A DNA stretch of 64,000 nucleotides. Source: Nitratireductor mangrovi (lineage in GTDB: Bacteria > Pseudomonadota > Alphaproteobacteria > Rhizobiales > Rhizobiaceae). How positions within the stretch are numbered: the first letter of the stretch is position 1; every line of letters starts with the position of its first letter. Both the position numbers and the translations under genes were made by a program. The stretch is taken from assembly GCF_007922615.2 (NCBI RefSeq), contig NZ_CP042301.2:620001-684000 (forward strand), in the 5' to 3' direction. Positions 25,475 to 36,272 of the stretch are shown here, piece by piece. The notes under the pieces are model-generated. The model was given only the letters and a program-made list of their open reading frames with translations. It had not been told where the DNA came from and ran no database searches.

Positions 25475-25932
25475 GCGCTGCCGTTCTGCACGTCGATTTT
25501 GTCACCAGCAAGACCCGTGGTCCCGGGAGGTGCCAGCATGGCCAGCACCGCCTCATGCATGGAAGCCGGCATCGGCAGTTGCACCGCCTCCTCCAGCGTA
25601 AACCAGCCGACGGCCTCGGCGTCGTCGCCTGCCACTGGCTCGCCGCCGGCATGGTCGGCACGAAAGACCGTCAGGCGATAGGGCGGGAAGGCGCTTTCGG
25701 AGCGCTCGATCTCCACCACTGCATGGATGGTCAGCCGCCCGGTCGAGAGGCCCGTCTCCTCGAAAAGCTCGCGCCGTGCCGCCTCTTCCAGCGTCTCCCC
25801 GGGTTCGACGCGTCCGCCCGGAAAGGCATAGAGGCCCTGCGACGGCGCGCGCCCGCGCCGGACCAGGAGCAGGCGTTCGCCGCGCCTCAGCGCTACGGAA
25901 ACGGCGGCCTGGGCCTGTTCGGGATCGGGCAT
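25471..25932 (-). CDS. NUDIX hydrolase
   Basis: A 153-residue NUDIX protein with the complete box GGRVEPGETLEEAARREL plus FEETG (about residues 38-60). It would hydrolyse a nucleoside diphosphate linked to another group. The layout (FPGGRVEPGE, VVEIERSES) suggests ADP-ribose-type or similar substrates, not identifiable from sequence. Its stop overlaps the TIGR02301 start. Confidence 0.9.
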   Translation of the reverse strand: MPDPEQAQAAVSVALRRGERLLLVRRGRAPSQGLYAFPGGRVEPGETLEEAARRELFEETGLSTGRLTIHAVVEIERSESAFPPYRLTVFRADHAGGEPVAGDDAEAVGWFTLEEAVQLPMPASMHEAVLAMLAPPGTTGLAGDKIDVQNGSA

Positions 25933-26020
25933 GCCCCAGCGTTAGCCGCGACGCCGGCCGCGCGCAATGCTTGCCGCATTGCGGCTTGACGCGCAGGGGC
26001 ACGGCGGCGAGTTTGCGCCG

Positions 26021-26785
26021 ATGTGCGGACGATACACATTGGCGGTGAGCCCCGACGAGGTGGCGGCCTACCTGGGCCTCATGGAACTGGACGCGTTTCC
26101 GCCACGCTACAACATCCCGCCGACCGAGCCGATCCTGATGGCGGTCGCCGGCCCGCCGCGACAGCCGGGCTCGAACTTGCCCGACCGGCAGGCGCTCTTG
26201 GTGCGCTGGGGATTCATCCCGTCATGGGCCAAGAGCCCGAAGGACATGCCGCTCCTGATCAACGCGCGCTCGGAGACCGCGGCCGAAAAGCCCGCCTTCA
26301 AGGCGGCCATGCGCCATCGCCGCTCACTGGTGCCGGCGTCGGGGTTCTTCGAGTGGAAGCGCGAAGGCAAGAAGGCCGCGCAGCCCTATTACGTCCGGCC
26401 GCGCGATGGCGGCGTCGTCGCCTTTGCCGGCCTTTGGGAGACCTGGTCGGAGCCCGGCGGCTCGGAGATCGACACCGGGGCCATCCTGACCACCGGCGCC
26501 AATGCCGAGTTTGCCGCGATCCACCACCGCATGCCGGTGGTGATCAGGCCCGAGCACTTTTCCCGCTGGCTCGACTGCCGCAACCAGGAGCCGCGCGACG
26601 TCGCCGACCTGCTCCAGCCAGTGGAGCCAGGTTTCTTCGAGGCGATCCCGATATCCGACAAGGTCAACAAGGTAGCCAACACCGGGCCCGACATCCTGGA
26701 GCGGGTCGAGCCCGCGGCGCAGGCCACGGAGGCGGAAGCCGAGGCGGCCAAGCCGGGCGGTCAGGGACAGCTGACGCTGTTCTGA
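26021..26785 (+). CDS. yedK: SRAP-domain abasic-site DNA-protein cross-linking enzyme (YedK/HMCES)
   Basis: A 254-residue SRAP protein. The catalytic Cys2 follows the start (MCGRYTL), which fixes the start at 26021 because Cys2 must be exposed after Met removal. Other conserved parts are RYNIPPTEP, INARSET, PASGFFEWK (catalytic Glu) and IHHRMPVV (His). The family forms a covalent bond with abasic sites in single-stranded DNA to shield them. The C-terminus carries an Ala/Glu-rich tail. Confidence 0.94.
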   Translation: MCGRYTLAVSPDEVAAYLGLMELDAFPPRYNIPPTEPILMAVAGPPRQPGSNLPDRQALLVRWGFIPSWAKSPKDMPLLINARSETAAEKPAFKAAMRHRRSLVPASGFFEWKREGKKAAQPYYVRPRDGGVVAFAGLWETWSEPGGSEIDTGAILTTGANAEFAAIHHRMPVVIRPEHFSRWLDCRNQEPRDVADLLQPVEPGFFEAIPISDKVNKVANTGPDILERVEPAAQATEAEAEAAKPGGQGQLTLF

Positions 26786-26817
26786 CCGGCCGCGAAAGGC
26801 CGCAGGCCGCGGCCTGT

Positions 26818-26982
26818 TCAGGCCGCGCGGCTGCCGGCCAGCGACGGGCGCTCGTCCTTGGACTTCAGGCAGATCAGCGCGGCCAGGACGGCGGCCGGGC
26901 CAATGGCGCGGTAGTTGCTGGTGAGCGCTTCGGCCTCGGCGCGCTTGCGCTCGCGTTCGGCGTCGGTGGTGGTGCGTGACAT
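26818..26982 (-). CDS. Small hypothetical protein, one membrane helix
   Basis: A 54-residue candidate: basic/charged N-terminal helix (TTDAERERKRAEAEAL), then a hydrophobic segment (IGPAAVLAALICL). It converges on yedK. The ATG at 26982 is preferred over a TTG at 27018. The ribosome site is weak. Similar small proteins occur in Rhizobiales, but this one could be spurious. Confidence 0.45.
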   Translation of the reverse strand: MSRTTTDAERERKRAEAEALTSNYRAIGPAAVLAALICLKSKDERPSLAGSRAA

Positions 26983-27181
26983 CGTTGTCGTACCCGTGTC
27001 TTTTTCTGCTCGCGACAACCGCTGAGCGGCCGCGCACTTGATGGGTGATTACGACGGAAACGTGGCGGCTGCCGCACTGTTCCTGATGGTCTCGCGATTC
27101 CGCTTAACGGGAGGTTTCCTTCCGGCGCCGATGTTGCATGGCGACAACAGTTCCGGTGGGCGCGGCACGGGCCGGATACGG

Positions 27182-27211
27182 CTTGACGCCCGCGCCTGCC
27201 GGGGCGATAAA
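27182..27211 (+). promoter_or_regulatory. Candidate sigma-70 promoter of the cysS leader
   Basis: CTTGAC at 27182-27187 and GATAAA at 27206-27211, with an 18-base spacer, fit the housekeeping promoter of Alphaproteobacteria. The predicted start lies about 7 bases after the -10 box, at or next to the ATG at 27219, so the transcript would be leaderless. It is about 180 bases ahead of cysS. Confidence 0.6.
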
Positions 27212-27218
27212 GCCGCCC

Positions 27219-27263
27219 ATGAAAACGATGCGCGCCATTACCGGCATTTGCATTTGCGGCTAG
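27219..27263 (+). CDS. Putative cysteine-rich leader peptide of cysS
   Basis: A 14-codon ORF, MKTMRAITGICICG, ending in TAG. Two of its last four codons are TGC (Cys). The ATG coincides with the predicted start of transcription, as in leaderless attenuator peptides such as peTrpL of Sinorhizobium. It lies 129 bases upstream of cysteinyl-tRNA synthetase. The inferred role is to sense charged tRNA-Cys by ribosome stalling at the Cys codons. It could be a chance ORF. Confidence 0.45.
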   Translation: MKTMRAITGICICG

Positions 27264-27270
27264 CCACACG

Positions 27271-27373
27271 CTGGCCCGGTCGTTTTCGCCCCTCATCAAG
27301 GTTGAGAAAAACGCCCCGGCCAGTCGGCGGGCGACGGATTGCGGCTTGCCGCCGGGCGGATGGCGCCGGCGGC
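27271..27373 (+). promoter_or_regulatory. Candidate attenuator/sequestering structures in the cysS leader
   Basis: A long stem pairs CTGGCCCGGTCGTTTTC (27271-27287) with GAAAAACGCCCCGGCCAG (27306-27323), imperfectly but strongly. Downstream, GCGGC-TT-GCCGC (27341-27352) overlaps another stem, 27348-27358 with 27364-27373 (GC-rich arms). These are mutually exclusive. No T-run follows, so translation control of the GAAGGGGA site (27378-27385) is as likely as termination. The rest of 26983-27392 holds only this leader region. Confidence 0.4.
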
Positions 27374-27392
27374 CGATGAAGGGGACGATTGC

Positions 27393-28892
27393 ATGCCAGA
27401 GGCTTTTCGCGGACTTCGCCTCTACAACACGCTGACCCGGGCGAAGGAGGATTTTCTCCCGATCGACCCGGACAATGTGCGCATGTATGTCTGCGGGCCG
27501 ACGGTCTACGACTATGCCCATATCGGCAATGCGCGCCCGGTCATCGTCTTCGACGTGCTGTTCCGGCTGCTGCGCCATCTCTATGGCGAAGACCACGTCA
27601 CCTATGTGCGCAACATCACCGACGTCGAGGACAAGATCAACGACCGCGCCCGGCGCGACTTCCCCGACCTGCCGCTCAACGAGGCGATCCGAAACGTCAC
27701 CGAAAAGACCGCGCGCCAGTACCACGAGGACGTGAAGGCGCTCGGCTGCCTGGAGCCGACCTTCGAACCGCGGGCGACCGAGCACATCGACGGCATGGTG
27801 GCGATGATTCAGACGTTGTTGGATCGGGGCCATGCCTATGTCGCCCATGGTCAAGACGGACGCGAGGCTCTTTTCGACGTTCTTTCCATGCCGGAGTATG
27901 GACAGCTGTCACGCCGCCGCTTGGAAGACCAGCAAGCCGGTGCTCGGATCGAGGCCAAGGATCACAAGCGTAATCCCGGGGATTTTGTTCTTTGGAAGGA
28001 AAGCCACGATAACGAACCGGGATGGGATGCGACGTTTGAACTGTCAGATGACAACCGCGATGCGTTGCGACTGAATTCGAACACGCTTGGTATTCGCGGT
28101 CGACCTGGGTGGCACATCGAATGCTCGGTGATGAGCCAGCACCATCTGGGCAAAGTCTTCGACATCCATGGCGGCGGGCTCGACCTGATCTTCCCGCACC
28201 ACGAGAACGAGATCGCCCAGTCGCGCTGCGCCCACGGCACGGAGGTCATGGCCAATTACTGGATGCACAACGGCTTCCTGCAGGTCGAGGGCCGCAAGAT
28301 GTCGAAGTCGGAGGGCAATTTCGTCACCATCCACGATCTCCTGCACACCGAAAAGTTCGGCGGGCGAAAGTGGCCGGGCGAGGTGCTGCGGCTCGCCATG
28401 CTGATGACGCACTACCGCGAGCCGATCGACTTTTCGGTGCGGCGGCTGGAGGAGGCGGAGAAGAAGCTGATACGCTGGCTTAAGAGCGCATATCTCCGCG
28501 ACGAACCATCAGACGACTTGGTTTCTTCGTCCGTGATTTCCCACCTATTGGACGATCTAAGCTTCTGGCCAGCGATTAGCGATTTGGATCATCTGGCCAA
28601 CCCGGGAAATGCATCGGACGGAGTTTCGCACGCGAGCCTAAATGCCACATTGCGATTCCTCGGGCTGCTGCCTGCTTATGAGATCTTTACGCGGTGGTTG
28701 AATGAAGTCGACGACGATACCAAGCTGATTATCGACGCAAGAATAGAGGATCGCCTCGCCTTCATCCGCGAAAAAAACTGGGCCGAGGCCGACCGCATCC
28801 GCGACGAGTTGCTGGCGCAGGGCATCCAGCTCAAGGACGGCAAGGACCCCGAGACCGGCGAGCGCGTCACCACCTGGGAGGTGAAGCGGTGA
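27393..28892 (+). CDS. cysS: Cysteinyl-tRNA synthetase
   Basis: A 499-residue class I synthetase that charges tRNA-Cys. [18 protein letters not shown] holds the zinc ligand Cys and the HIGN ATP motif. WHIECSVM and HHENE complete the zinc site, and KMSKSEGN is the second ATP motif. GAAGGGGA precedes the ATG at 27393. The protein is longer than relatives I know (about 460), with an extra segment near [17 protein letters not shown]. Two internal blocks, about 27800-28130 and 28490-28750, use AT-richer codons than the rest. This suggests a mosaic gene built by recombination, though all motifs are intact. Confidence 0.95.
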   Translation: MPEAFRGLRLYNTLTRAKEDFLPIDPDNVRMYVCGPTVYDYAHIGNARPVIVFDVLFRLLRHLYGEDHVTYVRNITDVEDKINDRARRDFPDLPLNEAIRNVTEKTARQYHEDVKALGCLEPTFEPRATEHIDGMVAMIQTLLDRGHAYVAHGQDGREALFDVLSMPEYGQLSRRRLEDQQAGARIEAKDHKRNPGDFVLWKESHDNEPGWDATFELSDDNRDALRLNSNTLGIRGRPGWHIECSVMSQHHLGKVFDIHGGGLDLIFPHHENEIAQSRCAHGTEVMANYWMHNGFLQVEGRKMSKSEGNFVTIHDLLHTEKFGGRKWPGEVLRLAMLMTHYREPIDFSVRRLEEAEKKLIRWLKSAYLRDEPSDDLVSSSVISHLLDDLSFWPAISDLDHLANPGNASDGVSHASLNATLRFLGLLPAYEIFTRWLNEVDDDTKLIIDARIEDRLAFIREKNWAEADRIRDELLAQGIQLKDGKDPETGERVTTWEVKR

Positions 28893-28914
28893 GGGCAGGG
28901 CACGTTTTCAAAGA

Positions 28915-28970
28915 CACCCCCCTCTGTCGGCTGCGCCGACATCTCCCCCTCAAGGGGGGAGATTGGCAGC
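28915..28970 (+). repeat. Left arm of a rhizobial intergenic palindromic repeat
   Basis: CACCCCCCTCTGTCGGCTGC to GATTGGCAGC. It contains an internal palindrome (CTCCCCC/GGGGGAG). It is about 80-90 percent identical, as an inverted copy, to 29026-29075. Repeats of this CCCCCTCTG...CTCCCC...GGGGGAGAT type are scattered between genes in Mesorhizobium-like genomes. Confidence 0.75.
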
Positions 28971-29025
28971 TCCAGCGTTGGCGCCTCGGCGCTGGCGGTA
29001 GCGATTGCCTTGGCCGACAGCGACA

Positions 29026-29075
29026 GCCGATCTCCCCCCTCGAGGGGGAGATGGCCGGCAGGCCAGAGGGGGGTG
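29026..29075 (-). repeat. Right arm of the intergenic palindromic repeat
   Basis: Inverted copy of 28915-28970, separated from it by 55 bases. Its last bases, AGAGGGGGG, lie six to seven bases before the GTG of the DUF559 gene and could act as its ribosome site. Confidence 0.75.
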
Positions 29076-29079
29076 CGCC

Positions 29080-29520
29080 GTGAGCCACTATCGTGTTCCC
29101 GCCACGCACCGTGCCAACGCGCGCAAGATGCGCAAGGTAATGACAGAGGCCGAACTGAAGCTTTGGAGCGAGTTGCGCGGTCACAGGCTGATGAGGCTTG
29201 GCTTCCGCCGGCAGATGCCGATAAGCGGATACATCGTCGACTTTGCGTGTCCGGCCAGAAAAATCATCGTTGAGGTAGACGGCTCCCAACATGGCAGAAC
29301 CGGTGCGGCGTTGCGGGATCGGGCACGCGACCGACGGCTGAATCTGCTGGGCTGGACCGTTCTTCGCTTCTGGAATGATGACGCCGGTGTCTGCGATCAC
29401 ATCGCGACGGTCGCCGGGCTTTCGGCGGCGGACGCGACGGCGCAGGCGCCCCGCGGCCACGCACCCATCAAGGGGCAGGCGACCTCCGCCGCACGGCTAC
29501 ATGGGAGCCACCGGTCATGA
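29080..29520 (+). CDS. DUF559 endonuclease-like protein
   Basis: A 146-residue protein with the DUF559 (very-short-patch-repair-like restriction fold) core: AELKLWSELRGHRLMRLGFR, then FACPARKIIVEVDGSQH (catalytic E-V-D region), RLNLLGWTVLRFWNDD. The fold is shared with Vsr endonucleases, but the function is unknown. It is often mobile in rhizobial genomes. GTG at 29080 follows a G-rich stretch supplied by the upstream repeat. Its stop overlaps the GFA start (ATGA). Confidence 0.75.
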   Translation: MSHYRVPATHRANARKMRKVMTEAELKLWSELRGHRLMRLGFRRQMPISGYIVDFACPARKIIVEVDGSQHGRTGAALRDRARDRRLNLLGWTVLRFWNDDAGVCDHIATVAGLSAADATAQAPRGHAPIKGQATSAARLHGSHRS

Positions 29521-30003
29521 GCCTCGACAACCGGCCCGTCTACACCGGCGGCTGCCAGTGCGGCGCGGTGCGCTTCCGCATCGAGGGCGCGCTCGGCGAC
29601 GCCTCGGTCTGCCATTGCCGCATGTGCCAGAAGGCGAGCGGCAATTTTTACCTGCCGCTGGTCTCGGTGCGCGGCGCCCGGCTCGACTGGACCCGCGCCG
29701 AACCGAAGCGCTTCCGCTCCTCAAGCCATGCCTGGCGCGGCTTCTGCGCCGAATGCGGCACGCCGCTCACCTATGAGGCGCCCGACGGCGTGGCGCTGGC
29801 GATCGCCGCCTTCGACCACCCGGAGGAGATCGCGCCGACGGTGCAATGGGGGCTGGAGAGCAAGCTGCCCTATGTCGACGGCGTGCCCGGCCTGCCTGCC
29901 CACGCCACGCTGGAGGATGTCGAGGCGGAGCATTTCCTGCGCGAACTGCAGAGTTACCAGCATCCCGACCATGACACCGAAAGCTGGCCGCCGGAGGACG
30001 ATC

Positions 30004-30011
<8 letters not shown>
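29517..30011 (+). CDS. GFA-type zinc-binding protein (first of tandem pair)
   Basis: A 164-residue GFA-fold protein with zinc-binding clusters GGCQCGAVRFRI, CHCRMCQKASGNF and CAECGTPLTYEAP. It overlaps the DUF559 stop by four bases and the second GFA by eight. Close similarity to the next gene (e.g. [16 protein letters not shown] against [16 protein letters not shown]) indicates a tandem duplication. The substrate is unknown. Confidence 0.9.
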
Positions 30012-31542
<1,531 letters not shown>

Positions 31543-31546
<4 letters not shown>

Positions 31547-33162
31547 GCCACAAAGAACGCATCTACCTCTTCGACACGACGCTGCGCGACGGCCAGCAGA
31601 CGCCAGGCATCGACTTCTCCGTCGAGGACAAGATCGCGATCGCCAGGCTGCTCGACGAGTTCGGCGTCGACTATGTCGAAGGCGGCTACCCGGGCGCCAA
31701 CCCGACCGACACGGCGTTCTTCGCCGAAAAGCGCACGACGCGGTCGGCCTTCGTCGCGTTCGGCATGACCAAGCGCGCCGGCGTTTCGGCCTCCAATGAT
31801 CCGGGCCTTGCCGCGCTGGTCGCCTCGGCTTCCGATGCGATCTGCTTCGTCGCGAAGGGTTGGGACTATCACGTCCGCGTCGCGCTCGGCTGCTCCAACG
31901 AGGAAAACCTCGATTCCATCCGGACCTCGGTCGAGGCCGCGGTTGCCGCCGGCAAGGAAGCGATGCTCGACTGCGAGCATTTTTTCGACGGTTTCAAGGC
32001 CAATCCCGACTACGCGCTGGCCTGCGCGAAGACCGCCCATGACGCCGGCGCGCGCTGGGTGGTGTTGTGCGACACCAACGGCGGCACGCAGCCGTCCGAA
32101 ATCCGCGCCATCGTGGAAAAGGTGATCGCGTCCGGCATCCCCGGCGAGAGGCTCGGCATTCACGCCCATGACGACACCGGCCAGGCGGTCGCCAATTCGC
32201 TGGCCGCCATCGAGGCCGGCGTGCGCCAGGTGCAGGGCACGCTGAACGGCATCGGCGAGCGCTGCGGCAACGCCAACCTGGTCTCCATCATCCCGACACT
32301 GATGCTGAAGGAAGCCTATGCGGCGCGCTTCGAGACCGGGCTTTCGTCCGACGCGCTGGCGGACATCTCGCGCCTCAGCCACGCCTTCGACGAACTCCTG
32401 AACCGCGCGCCGGAACCGCAGGCGCCCTATGTCGGCGCCTCGGCCTTCGCCACCAAGGCCGGCATCCATGCCTCGGCGCTGCTCAAGGAGCCGCAGACCT
32501 ATGAGCATGTGCCGCCGGAGGCGGTCGGCAACAGGCGCCGCGTCATGGTGTCTGACCAGGGCGGCAAATCCAACTTCATCGCCGAACTGAAGCGCCGCGG
32601 CATCGAGGTGGCGAAGGACGATCCGCGCCTCGACACGCTGATCTCGCTGGTCAAGGAGCGCGAGGCGACGGGTTACGCCTATGAGGGGGCGGACGCCAGT
32701 TTCGAGCTTCTGGCGCGGCGCACGCTCGGCCGCGTGCCGGACTTCTTCAAGGTCGATTCCTTCCGCTGCATGGTCGAGCGCCGCTTCGACGCCAACGGAC
32801 AGCTGAAGACGGTGTCGGAGGCGATCGTGCGCGTCACCGTCGACGGCGAGGAGAAGCTGTCGGTGGCCGAGGGCCACGGCCCGGTCAACGCGCTCGACAT
32901 CGCGCTCAGGAAGGACCTCGGCAAATACCAGGCCGAGATCGGCGACATGACGCTGGTCGACTTCAAGGTCCGTATCCTCAATGGCGGCACCGAGGCGATC
33001 ACCCGCGTGCTGATCGAAAGCCATGACGGCACCGGCGCGCGCTGGTGGACGGTCGGCGTCTCCGACAACATCATCGACGCCTCCTTCCAGGCGCTGATGG
33101 ATTCGATCGTCTACAAGCTGATGAAGAACCGCGAGATGGCCGGGCTGGCCGCGGCGGAGTAG
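31543..33162 (+). CDS. cimA: (R)-citramalate synthase
   Basis: A 539-residue member of the 2-isopropylmalate/citramalate synthase group. LFDTTLRDGQQTPG is the catalytic and metal-binding start, GIHAHDDTGQAVANS holds the metal-binding HxH, and GTLNGIGERCGNANL is a typical family segment. The C-terminal 130 residues match the allosteric LeuA dimer domain. The length fits the CimA group, which condenses pyruvate with acetyl-CoA for isoleucine synthesis. An isopropylmalate or homocitrate role is less likely. It is coupled to the 40-codon ORF. Confidence 0.88.
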
Positions 33163-33239
33163 GCCAGCCCGCAAATTCGCGCTGGTCCATTGCCCGAAAG
33201 CGGTTGGCCGATGGCAGGTCGCCATCGCATAGGAGACGA

Positions 33240-34172
33240 ATGACCACCGAGACGGCTCCGGCCGACAACGCCGCCGCGCGCGGCTTCGCCTTCGCCTTTT
33301 CCGCCTATTTCCTGTGGGGCCTGCTGCCCTTGCTGATGAAGGCGCTGGGCCACATCCCGGCAGTGGAAGTGGTGGCGCACCGCATCGTCTGGTCGGTGCC
33401 GATCGCCGGCGCGGTGCTGGTCGCACTCGGACGCACTGCCGACCTGAAGGCGGCGCTGCGCTCGCCGCGCACGCTCGCCATGGCGGCGCTGACGGCGGGT
33501 TTCATCACCGTCAACTGGGGCCTCTACGTCTGGGCGATCGCCGTCGGACGCGCCGTCGAGACCTCGCTCGGCTATTACATCAACCCGCTGGTGAGCATCG
33601 CCATGGGCGCGGTGCTGCTCGGCGAGAAGCTGACCCGGGCGCAGATTGTCGCGGTGGCCCTCGCCGCCGCCGCCGTGGCGCTGCTGACAGTCGAGGCCGG
33701 CGGCCTTCCGTGGGTGTCGCTGGTGCTGGCCTTTTCCTTCGCCTGCTATGGCTTTCTGCGCAAGACGCTGCCGATCGGCCCCAGCCAGGGCTTTTTCCTC
33801 GAAGTGCTGATCCTGGCGCTGCCGGCGCTTTTCTACCTGTTCTGGCTGGAAACCACCGGCGCCAGCCATTTCGCGCTCGCCGAGCCCGGCAACATCGCGC
33901 TGCTGCTCGCCTGCGGCCCGGCGACCGCGGTGCCGCTGCTGCTTTACGGCTTCGGCGCCAAGCTGTTGCGTCTCTCGACCATCGGCCTGATGCAATACAT
34001 CGCCCCGACGATGATTTTCCTCATCGCCGTCTTCGTGTTCGACGAACCCTTCGGCGGCGTACGACTCGCGGCCTTCGCGCTGATCTGGGCGGCGCTGGCG
34101 ATCTACACCTGGTCGATCCTCGCCGAGGCGCGCCGCGCCCGCCTGGCGGACATCGAGCCGGGCACGACTTAG
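33240..34172 (+). CDS. rarD: EamA/RarD-family permease
   Basis: A 310-residue protein with ten predicted helices, of the RarD branch of the EamA drug/metabolite transporter superfamily. The start reads FAFSAYFLWGLLPLLMKAL, with ETSLGYYINPLVSI in the middle, typical of RarD (chloramphenicol-sensitive protein). AGGAGACGA precedes the ATG at 33240. The in-frame extension to 33045 overlaps cimA. The substrate is unknown. Confidence 0.88.
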   Translation: MTTETAPADNAAARGFAFAFSAYFLWGLLPLLMKALGHIPAVEVVAHRIVWSVPIAGAVLVALGRTADLKAALRSPRTLAMAALTAGFITVNWGLYVWAIAVGRAVETSLGYYINPLVSIAMGAVLLGEKLTRAQIVAVALAAAAVALLTVEAGGLPWVSLVLAFSFACYGFLRKTLPIGPSQGFFLEVLILALPALFYLFWLETTGASHFALAEPGNIALLLACGPATAVPLLLYGFGAKLLRLSTIGLMQYIAPTMIFLIAVFVFDEPFGGVRLAAFALIWAALAIYTWSILAEARRARLADIEPGTT

Positions 34173-34224
34173 GGCAATTGCATGAAAAGTCGGAACAGGT
34201 TTTCCGCCCGGGCCGAGGCCAAGC

Positions 34225-35451
34225 CTAGTTCGTCAGGCCGAAGCAGTTGGCGTAGTAGGTCGTCGTTGCCGGCCAGTCGGAGAACAGCCCGGCAATGCCG
34301 ACATCCTCGTGCAGGACGTTCATCATCTCGAACACATCGCCTTCATTGTCGACCACCTCGCCGACCGACTGATAATACCAACCGCCGCCCTGCGTGAGCA
34401 GGCCGGAGCGCTCCGCCGTCCAGGTGATGATCTTAAGGTCGGCTTTCCTGGCCTCCCTGGCGTAGGCGGAAGGGACCATCCGGCCGTCATCGAGCGTGAC
34501 CAGAACCCACATCGGCGGCGCGATGTAGTTGACGCCCATGTCCTTGAGTTCCTGCATGGAATGGGGCCATGTCGACGGGTCGGTGTGCGACCAGCCATCC
34601 ATGTCGTAGCTGTCGTCCAGATAGACCGCCTGCCTGCCGAATTCGGGTTCGTTCTCGATCCAGTAGAGCACGTCTTCAAGCTGGAACGACTGCGCGAAGA
34701 CGTCCGCCGGGTCGACGCCGGCCGCCTTGTATTCGTCGATCATCGCCTGCGCGTAAGCCTCCTGGGTGAAGCCGTCGAACGGCATCTCGACCGCCGGCGC
34801 CTTCAGTTCAGGCGTGAACTTCACGCCTAGCGCCTTGAAGAGCTCGATCGATTCCGCATGGGTCATCAGTGTGCCGGAGCCGGCATAGAGGTCGGTGCGC
34901 CATGCCGGGGTGGCGTCGAGGAACGCCTCGACGGTCGTCGCCGAGGCGTTGCCCGCGTCCATCTTGCCGCTGAGCGTCCTGAATTCGGCCAGCGTCAGCT
35001 CCGAGGTGCGGCAGGAGGCCGACGCCTTGTCGTCGCCGGCTGCCGCCTTGAACGGCTTGACGCAGGTGCCGGCGAGCTCGGTGGCGAGGATGTTGGTGGT
35101 TGTTGCCAGATCGGCCTGCGAATGCCGGCACACCAGCTGCTTGTCCTTTGTGAAGGTGACGTCGCATTCGAGGATGCCGGCGCCCATGCGCGCCGCTGCA
35201 ACATAGGATTCGCGCGTGTGCTCGGGGAACTGCATGGCCGCGCCGCGATGGCCGATCGACCAGTCGGATTTCGAGAACGGTCCGGCCTGGCAGGCGGCAA
35301 GTTTCTCCTTGAGCGGGCCGTCCCTCATCTGGTCGATGAGGTAGAAGGGGCGCGGGCCGAGCTGCACGCTCGCCGCCGTGTCGGCCGACAGCGCCGGCAA
35401 GGATCCTCCCGCCGTCGAGATGGCGAGGGCGGCGATGGCGATGCGAATCAT
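34225..35451 (-). CDS. Glycerophosphodiester phosphodiesterase, periplasmic
   Basis: A 408-residue protein with a signal peptide ([22 protein letters not shown]) and a GDPD TIM-barrel. [22 protein letters not shown] holds the catalytic His and metal-binding residues, and [18 protein letters not shown] continues the active site. The length fits the GlpQ-like longer group with disulfide-forming cysteines. GGAGA lies seven bases before the ATG at 35451. It would release glycerol-3-phosphate from phosphodiesters. Confidence 0.9.
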   Translation of the reverse strand: MIRIAIAALAISTAGGSLPALSADTAASVQLGPRPFYLIDQMRDGPLKEKLAACQAGPFSKSDWSIGHRGAAMQFPEHTRESYVAAARMGAGILECDVTFTKDKQLVCRHSQADLATTTNILATELAGTCVKPFKAAAGDDKASASCRTSELTLAEFRTLSGKMDAGNASATTVEAFLDATPAWRTDLYAGSGTLMTHAESIELFKALGVKFTPELKAPAVEMPFDGFTQEAYAQAMIDEYKAAGVDPADVFAQSFQLEDVLYWIENEPEFGRQAVYLDDSYDMDGWSHTDPSTWPHSMQELKDMGVNYIAPPMWVLVTLDDGRMVPSAYAREARKADLKIITWTAERSGLLTQGGGWYYQSVGEVVDNEGDVFEMMNVLHEDVGIAGLFSDWPATTTYYANCFGLTN

Positions 35452-35551
35452 GATGGTCTCCTGCAGCTTTGCGAAGAGACCACAGAACCAGCGGCTGATG
35501 ACAGGCCGACTGCGGGCGCGCGACAGTTTCGTGACGACGCGCAAGGGCGCG

Positions 35552-36157
35552 CTACATGCGCTCGATGACGGCCTGCGAGCCTTCCGGGTGCTTGCCCTGC
35601 CTCGTGTTCAGGATCGCCGGAACGACATCGTCGACATCATCGAGCACCAGCGGCCGGACATTGGCGGCCGAATGGATGAAGCCCTGCGCCTTCATGTGAT
35701 CGAGCAGCGACACCATCGGGTCCCAGAAGCCGTCGAGATTGGCGAAGACGATCGGCTTAGAATGCCGCCCGAGCTGGGCCCAGGTCATGATCTCGACGAT
35801 TTCCTCCAGCGTGCCGATGCCGCCCGGCAACGCCACGAAAGCGTCGGATTTCTCGAACATGATGTGCTTGCGCTGATGCATGTCCTCGGTGGTGACGAGT
35901 TCGTCGAGTTGGGCAAGGGCGTCTTCGGTCGCTTCCTTGTTCATCAGGAATTCCGGGATGATGCCGGTCACCTTGCCGCCGGCTTCCATCGCGCCGGTGG
36001 CGACGGCTCCCATGATGCCCCTGGCGCCGCCGCCATAGACCAGCCGCAGGCCGGCATCGGCGATGGCGTTGCCAAGCCGCCGGCCCGCCTCGACGTGCAG
36101 CGGAGATTTGCCCGGCGAGGAGCCGCAATAGACGCAGATGGAGTGGATGTCGCTCAT
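35552..36157 (-). CDS. LOG family protein (TIGR00730, Rossmann fold)
   Basis: A 201-residue protein with [27 protein letters not shown] and the PGGxGTxxE motif ([16 protein letters not shown]). This is the cytokinin riboside 5'-monophosphate phosphoribohydrolase (LOG) family, which cleaves nucleoside monophosphates. It lies 100 bases upstream, on the same strand, of the phosphodiesterase gene. A physiological role in bacteria is not clear. Confidence 0.9.
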   Translation of the reverse strand: MSDIHSICVYCGSSPGKSPLHVEAGRRLGNAIADAGLRLVYGGGARGIMGAVATGAMEAGGKVTGIIPEFLMNKEATEDALAQLDELVTTEDMHQRKHIMFEKSDAFVALPGGIGTLEEIVEIMTWAQLGRHSKPIVFANLDGFWDPMVSLLDHMKAQGFIHSAANVRPLVLDDVDDVVPAILNTRQGKHPEGSQAVIERM

Positions 36158-36272
36158 GTTTCAGATTGGTGGTGACAGTCGCCGTGGGCGTCAAGGCCGG
36201 CACGGCGTTTTTCTTGTCGCACTGCCAAAAACAGGCTAATCGTCCGTAATCGGCAAAGGATTCGCACAACCG

